DNA of 64,000 nt from the NCBI GenBank assembly GCA_934234215.1, contig CAKQHB010000007.1, forward strand, positions 47,037-111,036. Direction: 5' to 3'. Positions 18,477 through 25,698 of this stretch are shown here, one piece after another (position 1 is the stretch's first letter; each line of letters starts with the position of its first letter). Source of the stretch: an uncultured Cuneatibacter sp. (lineage in GTDB: Bacteria; Bacillota; Clostridia; Lachnospirales; Lachnospiraceae). Under the pieces are notes generated by a model that had not been told where the DNA came from, did no database searches, and was given only the letters and a program-made list of their open reading frames with translations. Position numbers and translations under genes: made by a program.

Positions 18477-18803
18477 TTATAGGTCTTGTTCGATCAACCA
18501 GTTAAAGAAACTTTGAGTGAGAGAAATTTTTTTCGTGTCAAAAGTACGAATTACTTCAATCAAGTTATCATATTCCGAATTTTTATCCCGAATTGTTCCA
18601 ACTAAAAATTCATCTGGTGTAGTGTCTAAAGCTAGAGAGAGTCTCATAATTACTTCTAAAGATGGAATAGAAACACCACGTTCAATATTAGAAAGATATT
18701 TATAACTCAAATCTGCTTTTTCTTCGACTTCGGATTGCTTTAAACCGAGCTGCTTTCGTCGTCTGGAGATACGTTTTCCGATTTCTGAATAATCTAATGT
18801 CAT
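18477..18803 (-). CDS. XRE family helix-turn-helix regulator
   Basis: A 108-residue protein with an N-terminal HTH_3/XRE domain (EIGKRISRRRKQLGLKQSEVEEKADLSYKYLSNIERG, residues ~7-45), ending with a short tail without a recognised domain. The start at 18803 has AGGAG 7 bases upstream; an ATG at 18809 is too close to that site and the longer frame to 18899 runs into the promoter region. It is divergent from the AT-rich island genes and shares their short intergenic region, so it is the likely local regulator. Confidence 0.85.
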   Translation of the reverse strand: MTLDYSEIGKRISRRRKQLGLKQSEVEEKADLSYKYLSNIERGVSIPSLEVIMRLSLALDTTPDEFLVGTIRDKNSEYDNLIEVIRTFDTKKISLTQSFFNWLIEQDL

Positions 18804-18892
18804 AGTCATGCTCCTAATAGAGTTTATTTTGTGTACTTTTATGATATGAAAATGAGAATCAAATAAAACGTACTGTAAGATGAATATACGAC

Positions 18893-18941
18893 TTGACATA
18901 CGAAAAACGGAATGATAGAATAAACTTACGATTTAAAATCG
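18893..18941 (+). promoter_or_regulatory. Promoter and operator-like palindrome at the head of the AT-rich island
   Basis: TTGACA (18893-18898) and TAGAAT (18916-18921) with a 17-base spacer form a near-consensus promoter for the + strand. Just downstream CGATTTAAAATCG (18929-18941) is a 6+1+6 palindrome, and TACGA occurs three times in the same 50 bases. The XRE regulator encoded divergently is the obvious candidate to bind here. Confidence 0.6.
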
Positions 18942-18968
18942 AACTACAGAAGAAATGAGGTATGAAAA

Positions 18969-19232
18969 ATGGGAGTAGCATCATTGGTATTAGGAATTAT
19001 ATCGGTTTTGATTGGCGTTTTCAGTGGCGGCTTATATGGCTGGCTGGGAGCGGTTATGGGAATTATCGGAACAATTCTGGGAGCTCTTGGACGTGGTAAA
19101 GAGAAAGACAGAGGAATTGCGACAGCTGGTATGGTTTTATCGATTATTGGATTGATTATCGGACTTGGTTCTTATATCGCTTGCATTGGATGCCTTGGCG
19201 GTATTGGCGGCGGATTAAGAGCATTATTTTAA
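18969..19232 (+). CDS. Small glycine-rich membrane protein (DUF4190-like)
   Basis: An 87-residue, very hydrophobic, glycine- and isoleucine-rich protein. Two related helical blocks, MGVASLVLGIISVLIGVFSG and IATAGMVLSIIGLIIGLGSY, flank a charged loop GRGKEKDRG, a pattern seen in DUF4190-type membrane proteins. Function is unknown. It is the first gene behind the island promoter and has TGAGGT upstream of the ATG. A terminator follows it, so downstream island genes depend on read-through or other promoters. Confidence 0.75.
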   Translation: MGVASLVLGIISVLIGVFSGGLYGWLGAVMGIIGTILGALGRGKEKDRGIATAGMVLSIIGLIIGLGSYIACIGCLGGIGGGLRALF

Positions 19233-19246
19233 GTTAAGATTGTAAG

Positions 19247-19278
19247 AAAAGCTTCTACAGTTTTGTAGGAGCTTTTTT
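19247..19278 (+). terminator. Intrinsic terminator after the small membrane protein
   Basis: Stem AAAAGCTTCTAC (19247-19258) pairs with GTAGGAGCTTTT (19265-19276) with one G-T pair, ending in a run of six T. The next gene starts only 22 bases later, so partial read-through (attenuation) is possible. Confidence 0.75.
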
Positions 19279-19299
19279 GTAAATGTAGGAGACGAAAAA

Positions 19300-20076
19300 G
19301 TGCACTTATATTTTGGAAATACGCAGATAGGAACCTATGGAGTGATAATTGCAATCGGAGTAGTATGTGCAAATCTGGTAGGTTTATTGTGGCTAAGAAA
19401 GCATTATGGAGATAATTTAGAAGAGTTTATTATACTTGAGTCCTATACAATACTGGGAGCTTTTATTGGGGCGAAGAGTCTCTATTTACTTATTTGTTAT
19501 AGATATATTGAGTGGGAAAAGGTACTGAACGCAGCATATTTTAATATGTTGATGAAAGGTGGATTTGTATTTTATGGAGGCTTAATAGGTGGACTTATTT
19601 TTTTGAAATTAGGTGGATGGATTCACAAGATACCAGCAGAAAAATATCTAAGGCATTATATTGCGCTGATTCCTCTGGTACACGCGTTTGGGCGAATTGG
19701 ATGTTTTGAAGCAGGGTGTTGTTATGGAATCCCGTATACCGGAATAGGAGCGGTCATATTTCCGGAAAATTCATTAGCACCGTCAGGAATATCATTATTC
19801 CCAATACAATTAGTTGAAGCGATGTTGCTATTTATTTTGTCACTGGTGTTACTGTTTTTGGAAGTTTCCAAAAAGCGAAAAGATATAGTGGAGATCTATC
19901 TAATCGGGTATGGTACAATGCGTTTCTTTTTAGAATGTCTTAGGTATGACGAAATAAGAGGAAAAATAGGGATATTTTCGACATCGCAATGGATTAGCAT
20001 TTTTCTGATTATAGGCGGAATAATTGGAGCGAAAATAAAGGGGAAAAGAAGATGGATATGGACACAAAAAAGCTAA
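19300..20076 (+). CDS. Lgt-like membrane protein (prolipoprotein diacylglyceryl transferase family, variant)
   Basis: A 258-residue protein with about seven hydrophobic segments and the Lgt framework: YGVIIAIG at the N-terminus, GGFVFYGGLIGG, HAFGRIGCFEAGCCYG and MRFFLECLRYDE. Canonical Lgt transfers diacylglycerol from phosphatidylglycerol to the lipobox cysteine of prolipoproteins. Here the arginine of GRIG is kept, but the usual His of the HGG loop is Tyr92, the Asn of GRIGNF is Cys135 and the Glu of NGE is Cys140. It is therefore a variant paralog whose activity is doubtful. It starts with GTG, with AGGAG 7 bases upstream, and overlaps the next gene by 25 bases. Confidence 0.75.
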   Translation: MHLYFGNTQIGTYGVIIAIGVVCANLVGLLWLRKHYGDNLEEFIILESYTILGAFIGAKSLYLLICYRYIEWEKVLNAAYFNMLMKGGFVFYGGLIGGLIFLKLGGWIHKIPAEKYLRHYIALIPLVHAFGRIGCFEAGCCYGIPYTGIGAVIFPENSLAPSGISLFPIQLVEAMLLFILSLVLLFLEVSKKRKDIVEIYLIGYGTMRFFLECLRYDEIRGKIGIFSTSQWISIFLIIGGIIGAKIKGKRRWIWTQKS

Positions 20077-20750
20077 AGTGGATTTCAATCTTATTACTTG
20101 TTGTGGAGATAATAATTCTTCCCAATAGTGCTTTTTGCAAATTTTCAGAAAAAGCAGCAGGAGAAATAGGAACCCTATTGGAACTGGCAGGTTTTTTTTA
20201 TAACAAAATGCCTGATTCGGCAATGCATATAATAAATGTTATATCAAAAGGTAAACTGACGTTGCCACAACTTTTTAAAATGTACATAGCATATTTTGAA
20301 ACAACTGGAGCAGACTTCAGAGATCCGATTTATTTAGTAGTAATTGCTGCTCGAATCCTACTTGTGTGTCTTTGGGTTGTTCTTGTTATCAAAGTTATAC
20401 TGCATTTGCTGGATCGAAAATCCTATGAATGGTTTGTCAACATAGAGAAAATGGTTATGATATATGCAATTATTGAACTCGTGATAGTTCAATTGGTTGC
20501 AATAGTAGAGCTTGAACTGGATTTTTGGTCTGTGAGAATTACAGTGTTAGGTATCCTAATGCTAGTATTACCTTTTGTTTCGGAACATTTATGGAATAAA
20601 TATTATAGTACGATACAAGAGGGTAAAAGTACAGAAAATGTAAGAAGCACAAAGAAAATTTGCCCGCAATGTGAAAAAGAGCAAGATGTGAAAAATTCAT
20701 TTTGTATGAAATGCGGTTTTGAATTTACACAAGATAATGTAGAAAAATAG
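20052..20750 (+). CDS. Zinc-ribbon membrane protein A
   Basis: A 232-residue protein with a hydrophobic N-terminus (WISILLLVVEIIIL), two or three further membrane segments (residues ~95-190) and a C-terminal cytoplasmic-type zinc ribbon with C204-C207 and C218-C221 (CxxC-x10-CxxC). No lipobox is seen, so it is not an obvious Lgt substrate. It resembles the next gene along its whole length (LTLPQL, FWSVRITV, LPFVSEHLW), pointing to tandem duplication. It begins inside the end of the Lgt-like gene, so the two are co-translated. Function unknown. Confidence 0.7.
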   Translation: MDMDTKKLKWISILLLVVEIIILPNSAFCKFSEKAAGEIGTLLELAGFFYNKMPDSAMHIINVISKGKLTLPQLFKMYIAYFETTGADFRDPIYLVVIAARILLVCLWVVLVIKVILHLLDRKSYEWFVNIEKMVMIYAIIELVIVQLVAIVELELDFWSVRITVLGILMLVLPFVSEHLWNKYYSTIQEGKSTENVRSTKKICPQCEKEQDVKNSFCMKCGFEFTQDNVEK

Positions 20751-20796
20751 AAATACAATTAAGAAGTATGCGGGTCGTGGTAAATGGGAGGTAAAT

Positions 20797-21492
20797 ATGG
20801 GGAACAGCATAAAAAGATGGAAGCATGGATCAGTTACTCTTTTGGTACTTGATTTGATTATGTTATTCAAATGTAGTTTTTTTAAATTCTCAGAAGAAAT
20901 AATATCATATATTGAGTTTGCTAATAAATGGCTAAGTTTTTTATGGGAAGATGAGTCGGATTCTACAATAGCCATAGCAAATAACCTGTTAGAAGGGCGA
21001 TTAACATTACCTCAATTACCTAAAATTTTTAGGGGCATGGAATCGCTTATAGCATCTGGTGAAGAAAAAAGAAATTTTGATTATATGGTGACCTTTTTTG
21101 AATGGGTGCTTATTCTTTTTGTAATATTAGTGATTGTTGAAATTGTTTTGCATGTGATTGACGCGAAATTTTGTGTAGGATCAATTTATATGGAAATGGC
21201 ATTATTAGCTTGTACGAGCTACTATTTTTATTTTATGCATCGAGTATTAGCCAAGAATATGGGATTTTGGGCAATTCGATTTACAGTTCCTGCGTTAATA
21301 ACAGTGATACTGCCGTTTGTATCCAGATATTTGTGGAAGCGATATTGCGAGGGCGTTTCAGATGAAAAAGCACTACATAAGAAAAGGAAAATTATAAAAG
21401 CAAAGAAATATTGCCCGATGTGTGGAAAGGAATATCAGGGGAAACCTGGCTTTTGCAAACAATGTGGCTGTAAATTTGAAAATAATAAGTGA
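20797..21492 (+). CDS. Zinc-ribbon membrane protein B
   Basis: A 231-residue paralog of the preceding protein. Shared features include KFSEE after the first hydrophobic segment, GRLTLPQLPK, FWAIRFTVPALITVILPFVSRYLW and a C-terminal zinc ribbon at C206-C209 and C220-C223. Between the last membrane segment and the ribbon is a lysine-rich stretch (HKKRKIIKAKK). GGGAGG stands 9 bases before the ATG. Function unknown; it could be a membrane-anchored binding or scaffold protein. Confidence 0.7.
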   Translation: MGNSIKRWKHGSVTLLVLDLIMLFKCSFFKFSEEIISYIEFANKWLSFLWEDESDSTIAIANNLLEGRLTLPQLPKIFRGMESLIASGEEKRNFDYMVTFFEWVLILFVILVIVEIVLHVIDAKFCVGSIYMEMALLACTSYYFYFMHRVLAKNMGFWAIRFTVPALITVILPFVSRYLWKRYCEGVSDEKALHKKRKIIKAKKYCPMCGKEYQGKPGFCKQCGCKFENNK

Positions 21493-21550
21493 GCAGAAAA
21501 ATAGATTCAGTGATAAAAGGGAGGAGGCTTGTAAAAAGGTGCAAATAGTG

Positions 21551-22786
21551 ATGGAAAAAGAAAAGTGGATAAAGTGGACAATAATTATCTTGAATGCAGT
21601 ACATATTATGAGTTTATTTACAATGCTGATATTTACAGTTCGGGGAGTTGGACAATTCAAATTTGAAGAGAATTGGATGACAGAGTCAGAATTTTCTCAT
21701 ACATTTATTAAACTTTTTTTTGTAATCATGACTCTAAATGTTTCAGCATCGGTTATAGAGATGATTGCACATATCACAGATAAAAAACTCAATGGAGTAA
21801 ATGCCGCGGCAGATTTGTTTTTAATAACAAATCTCGTGTATATGAGATCAGTTACAAGTAATTTTCTAAGCGAAGAGTATGATTATTATGGTGGAAATTT
21901 CGTGTTATTGCTTGCAGTAATCAGTATCTTAGTTCCGTTTGCAACGATGGGGCTGTGGAGTTGGTATTACAGCTTATTGCAAGAAACAAAAGAACGACAA
22001 TATCAAGATACCGTGGGAGTATTGAAAAACAAAAAAGCAATAGTATTTATAGCGATAATATGGATGATACAGCTAATAGTACAGATTCCAGCAGATGCTA
22101 CTGGAAGTTTGAGAGGAATTGAGACATCAGGGGATTTCTTGTTTATGGTAATGAACGCAGTTGCGATGGGGCTCATATGTGTGAGCGCGTACTGTGGAAA
22201 AAAGAAAATGGTTGTGTATTATGTAATGATGATAGTGGGTGGTTATCTTGCATCAAATTATATTCCGGAAATCTGCCGTATTATCATGAAGGAGCAGTCG
22301 ATGATCGAGTACTCTGGATGGGATAATGTATATGTGGTACTTGTAATAATGTGTCATATTATTTGTTGGCGAATAATATGGTTTGTTGCCAAACAAAGAA
22401 TTAAAAAGGTTAAACTTCTTTGCGTAGTAGGATGTGTAGTATTTGGAATTTTATTGCAGGACATGATATTGCCAATGGTGAACGTGATTTGTGAAGAAGT
22501 AAGTTGGAGAGGGATTATTGTAGATAATATGCCTGATTATCTGTTGGTAGTGGCAATAAAATCGATGATAGTCGTTGTTATAGCTTACTTTGCTTATGAA
22601 TCACCACGAGCGTTTGAATGTTTAACAGACATTTTTTTGAACGAGACCAGAGTCGAGAAAGAAATAGTTGTTGAACAGGTTGCATTTATAACGGATACAT
22701 TGGATTGTCCGGTGTGTGGTACTGAAAATAGTAGAAATAATATGTTTTGTACGAATTGCGGAGAACGATTACAGCGAGAAAAATAG
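21551..22786 (+). CDS. Zinc-ribbon membrane protein C (larger, polytopic)
   Basis: About 411 residues with roughly nine hydrophobic segments and a C-terminal zinc ribbon (C386-C389 and C400-C403, again CxxC-x10-CxxC). The first half resembles proteins A and B (LVPFATMGLWSWYYSLLQETK against LPFVSEHLWNKYYSTIQEGK). The second half is a second polytopic block. The start is uncertain: ATG 21551 is used, GTG 21539 has GGAGG at better spacing, and the open frame reaches back to 21422 inside the previous gene. Function unknown. Confidence 0.65.
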   Translation: MEKEKWIKWTIIILNAVHIMSLFTMLIFTVRGVGQFKFEENWMTESEFSHTFIKLFFVIMTLNVSASVIEMIAHITDKKLNGVNAAADLFLITNLVYMRSVTSNFLSEEYDYYGGNFVLLLAVISILVPFATMGLWSWYYSLLQETKERQYQDTVGVLKNKKAIVFIAIIWMIQLIVQIPADATGSLRGIETSGDFLFMVMNAVAMGLICVSAYCGKKKMVVYYVMMIVGGYLASNYIPEICRIIMKEQSMIEYSGWDNVYVVLVIMCHIICWRIIWFVAKQRIKKVKLLCVVGCVVFGILLQDMILPMVNVICEEVSWRGIIVDNMPDYLLVVAIKSMIVVVIAYFAYESPRAFECLTDIFLNETRVEKEIVVEQVAFITDTLDCPVCGTENSRNNMFCTNCGERLQREK

Positions 22787-22802
22787 AAAACAATAGGACT
22801 TC

Positions 22803-23480
22803 ATGAAAATGGAAAAATTATCTTTACAAAAAATATTGAAAGAAAATGAATACCCAGAATGTGGGATTGTCGTAGGAAAAACAAAGAGTGAAAAAGCAGT
22901 GATTGCTTACTTTGTAATGGAACAAATGAAGCAAGAAAAGAAAGTACTGATTGCGAATGGCGATAATATTGAATTGAAGTTGCACGGAAATCTCGTGTAT
23001 ACACCAATTCGTGTGATCGGCAGCAGAATAATTATTGGAAATGGAAAACAAACGGATACGATTGAAGAAGGGGTTCTTAACGGATTGTCATTTGAGCAAG
23101 CGCTTCGTAAGAAACGAGGAGAGGCTTGTCTACCTTGCATTTCTAGCTTGATTGAAGTTGCAGAGGGGCGATGTAGTTATAATATGTCATTGATAAGAAA
23201 TCGTGAGGATGATTTGGTGAGTCGATGTAGATATACATTTTCATATGATTATCCAAAGGCAGGAGAAGGATATTTCCTTTGCATGTATCAGGAAGAGAAT
23301 GGTCTAATAAAAGATTTTGAAGGGGAGCCAAAGCGTATTGAAATAGAAGATGAAGACGCAGAATTTTTTGCTGAAAAACTTTGGAGCAGCTTGAATGCAG
23401 ATAAAAAGGTTGCGTTAGCAGTGAAATATGTTGATATTGCAAGAGGAACTTTTGAAACAAAAATAAAAAACAAATATTAA
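22803..23480 (+). CDS. Degenerate IMP cyclohydrolase-like (PurO-type fold) protein
   Basis: A 225-residue soluble protein that follows the sequence pattern of PurO-type IMP cyclohydrolases as I recall it: ENEYP near residue 14, AVIAYFVM, NGKQTDTI (80-87), FEQALR, YNMSLI, RYTFSYDYPKAGEGYF, DFEGEPKRIEI (171-181), LWSSLN and KVALAVKYVDIA. Several usually invariant positions differ. The PGRG after ENEYP is PECG, the MGRS-NSRNR segment is MEQMKQEKKV, and GHFIHTY is GYFLCMY. This suggests loss of IMP cyclohydrolase activity and a binding or regulatory role. It lies in an AT-rich island, not near purine genes. AGGA is 4 bases upstream of the ATG. Confidence 0.65.
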   Translation: MKMEKLSLQKILKENEYPECGIVVGKTKSEKAVIAYFVMEQMKQEKKVLIANGDNIELKLHGNLVYTPIRVIGSRIIIGNGKQTDTIEEGVLNGLSFEQALRKKRGEACLPCISSLIEVAEGRCSYNMSLIRNREDDLVSRCRYTFSYDYPKAGEGYFLCMYQEENGLIKDFEGEPKRIEIEDEDAEFFAEKLWSSLNADKKVALAVKYVDIARGTFETKIKNKY

Positions 23481-23500
23481 ATTAGGGATGGGAGGATACC

Positions 23501-24202
23501 ATGGGAAGTATGATATTGGCATTACTATTATCTGGTGCAGCGGTCGTTGTTAGCGTAATGATGATAGTTAAGTGTGTTAAATGGATGTTGGAATTTTTGG
23601 CAGATCCGCTAGTGAAGGCTTTTGCGATTTTTATACTGGGTGTAACCGCATATGTGACGTTAAGCAGTCTGGAAGAAGGATTTGACTGGACTTACTTATT
23701 AGTTGGTGTTGTATGTATTGCACTTTGTGTAGGATTACTTTTCTTGAAAGGACCGAAAAAATCTTATCGTTCAAGAAGAAATAACCAGAGAGATTATATG
23801 GATTTTGACTACGACGATGACGATGATGAAATTCCAATTAGAAAACCGGAGAGAAAACGTAATACATATGAGGATCAGAACTCGTATGGTTGGGGACAAG
23901 CAGAAGAATCATCTGGATATTCGTATTCCCATATGGAAGAGCTTAGACGGCAGCAGGAAGAATTAGAAAGAAGAGAAGAAAAACGACAGGAGAAAATTCG
24001 AGAAGCAGCGATGCGAAGGGGAAGACCAGTTGCAGGAGGAGCTTGTCCGTACTTATATGAACGAGAGAATGGATACTATGATGGGTGGAAGCGATATCGG
24101 TGTGATATTTCAGGAGCAGAATTTGAAAGTGGATATAAACAACAAAATTGCGATTATCCGAGAACTTACGAAAAATGCAGATATAACTGCGATCACTATT
24201 AA
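23501..24202 (+). CDS. Membrane protein with acidic linker, coiled coil and cysteine-rich C-terminus
   Basis: A 233-residue protein of unknown function. It has three N-terminal hydrophobic segments (residues ~3-23, 38-55 and 65-82), a charged linker with the acid run DYDDDDDE, a predicted coiled coil rich in E and R (ELRRQQEELERREEKRQEKIREA in two parts) and a C-terminal cysteine domain with C182, C201, C217, C226 and C230 rich in tyrosine. The tail could bind zinc. GGGAGG lies before the ATG. It is the last gene of the AT-rich island. Confidence 0.7.
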   Translation: MGSMILALLLSGAAVVVSVMMIVKCVKWMLEFLADPLVKAFAIFILGVTAYVTLSSLEEGFDWTYLLVGVVCIALCVGLLFLKGPKKSYRSRRNNQRDYMDFDYDDDDDEIPIRKPERKRNTYEDQNSYGWGQAEESSGYSYSHMEELRRQQEELERREEKRQEKIREAAMRRGRPVAGGACPYLYERENGYYDGWKRYRCDISGAEFESGYKQQNCDYPRTYEKCRYNCDHY

Positions 24203-24237
24203 AGAAAAAGAATGAAAAGCTCGGTTTTGAAGTGAAC

Positions 24238-24453
24238 GCGAAATCTCTGCTAAGAGAATCAGCCACCGCCCTTGCAAAATTCCATCTAGCGAGCGACCGT
24301 TATGAAATCGGCGTTGCCGCTGCAGGCATGTGCACCGTTCAAGCCCGAAGGGCGCGTTTGCACATGCGCAGCGAAAGCAATGTCGTATTTCATAGGTTGC
24401 GGAGCGAGGAATTGAGCAAGGATGGTGGCTGTTTGCGGTTAGACGGATTTCGC
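24238..24453. repeat. Long imperfect inverted repeat (one ~216-nt hairpin)
   Basis: The whole intergenic region folds on itself. The outer ends are GCGAAATC (24238-24245) and its complement GGATTTCGC/GATTTCGC at 24446-24453. Inner blocks CAGCCACC, CCTTGC, AATTCC, TATGAAAT, CGCTGC and GCATGTGCA in the left arm each recur as complements in order in the right arm, and the tip is GCCC-GAA-GGGC (24343-24353). Arms are ~105 nt with scattered mismatches and small gaps. The right end covers the last codons and stop of the minus-strand MFS gene. It may be a small mobile element, a structured RNA or a two-way terminator. Confidence 0.75.
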
Positions 24454-25629
24454 ACTCTTCCGATTCAGCCCAATCCCCACCAGCAACAGCAGCGGGAACA
24501 GCACTCCCACGAGCAATCCCTTCTTGAGATCTCCGCCGCAGGCATCGGACACGAATCCTACGAGGGTCGGTCCGCCGGAGCAGCCGAGATCACCGGCCAG
24601 TGCGAGGAATGCGAACATCGCAGTGCCGCCGCCACGGATGGAAGCGGATGCGGTGCTGAACGTGCCAGGCCACATGATGCCGACGGACAGTCCACAGATT
24701 GCGCAGCCGACGAGACTGAGCAGCGGGGACGGCGACAGGCTGATGAGCAGGTACGAAGCGATACACAGGATCGAGGACAGGCTCATAAACCGTTCGAGGT
24801 TGATGCGGTCGCCGTATTTGCCGTAGAATAGGCGGGACAGTCCCATGAGGACGGCGAATGCCATCGGACCGGCGAGATCACCGAATGTCTTGGAGACACC
24901 CAGACCTTTTTCCGCAAAGGTGGATGCCCACTGGGAGACTGCGAGTTCGCTGGCACCGGCGCATGCCATCATAAGGAATAAGAACCAGAACAGCTTGTTG
25001 GACAGGAGCTGACGGATACTCAGTCCTTCCGTATCCTCGTCGATAAGCGGTGCGAGGGGAACGCGGGCAAAGTTCAGCATATTGACGATCGGAATGATCG
25101 CCCACAGGCAGGCGAGCACTTTCCAGTGTGCAGTACCGATAAAGGTAAAGTACAGCGTGGACAGCAGCACGACACCGACCTGCCCCCAGCAGTAGAAGGA
25201 GTGGAGCAGACTCATGGTCTTTTCCTTGTGCTCAGACGGACAGGATTCTACAACGGGGCTGACCATGACTTCCAGCAGGCCGCCGCCGATTGCATACAGG
25301 ATGACGGACAGGAGCAGACCGATGAAAGGACTGGGCAAGATGTCCGGCAGGATCGCCATGCAGATGAGTCCGAGTGCGGCGAGCACATGAGCAGCGATGA
25401 GACTGGCGCGATAGCCGATGCGATCGACAAATCCGGCGGACAACAGATCAATCAGCAGCTGCACGCCAAAGTTGATTGTAATGAGCAGTGTGATCTGCGC
25501 CAGCGGGATGTCATAAGTATTCTGAAATGTGAGAAATAACAGTGGTGCAAAGTTATTTACGATCGCCTGTACGATGTAGCCGAGAAAGCAGGCGTGGATC
25601 GTAGAGTCATAATTTTTGGCTTTTTCCAT
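24439..25629 (-). CDS. MFS transporter (fucose-permease-like)
   Basis: A 396-residue protein with 12 hydrophobic segments in two halves joined by a charged loop (DEDTEGLSIRQLLSN). The motif GFVDRIGYRAS after segment 2 and the matching RLFYGKYGDRINLER in the second half identify the major facilitator superfamily; the overall look is of sugar/fucose permease relatives. The ATG at 25629 has GGAGGGG just upstream; an ATG at 25692 would add 21 unrelated residues. It follows the two-subunit UxaA-type dehydratase in one operon and probably imports its substrate. Its last five codons (SAKSV and stop) lie in the long inverted repeat. Confidence 0.85.
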   Translation of the reverse strand: MEKAKNYDSTIHACFLGYIVQAIVNNFAPLLFLTFQNTYDIPLAQITLLITINFGVQLLIDLLSAGFVDRIGYRASLIAAHVLAALGLICMAILPDILPSPFIGLLLSVILYAIGGGLLEVMVSPVVESCPSEHKEKTMSLLHSFYCWGQVGVVLLSTLYFTFIGTAHWKVLACLWAIIPIVNMLNFARVPLAPLIDEDTEGLSIRQLLSNKLFWFLFLMMACAGASELAVSQWASTFAEKGLGVSKTFGDLAGPMAFAVLMGLSRLFYGKYGDRINLERFMSLSSILCIASYLLISLSPSPLLSLVGCAICGLSVGIMWPGTFSTASASIRGGGTAMFAFLALAGDLGCSGGPTLVGFVSDACGGDLKKGLLVGVLFPLLLLVGIGLNRKSAKSV

Positions 25630-25660
25630 AACCCCTCCAAGTTTTACAAAATGGATAGAA

Positions 25661-25682
25661 CGGGACAGCATATGCTGTCCCG
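25661..25682 (-). repeat. Perfect 22-bp palindrome between uxaA-like gene and MFS gene
   Basis: The half-site CGGGACAGCAT is followed directly by its complement, giving a 22-bp perfect palindrome in the 69-base gap of the operon. As RNA it would form a tight stem between the two cistrons and could modulate relative expression; as DNA it could be an operator. Confidence 0.55.
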
Positions 25683-25698
25683 CCGCTTCCACGATATT

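Noticed and set aside
23782..23840. GAY-repeat run (tyrosine/aspartate codons) in the last island gene
   Set aside because: It is an acidic low-complexity linker in a coding sequence with no exact tandem unit.
24232..24831. A 199-codon open frame on the + strand starting in the long hairpin
   Set aside because: It runs antisense to the MFS gene after the hairpin and has no domain; its Q/H/E-rich composition is a shadow pattern.
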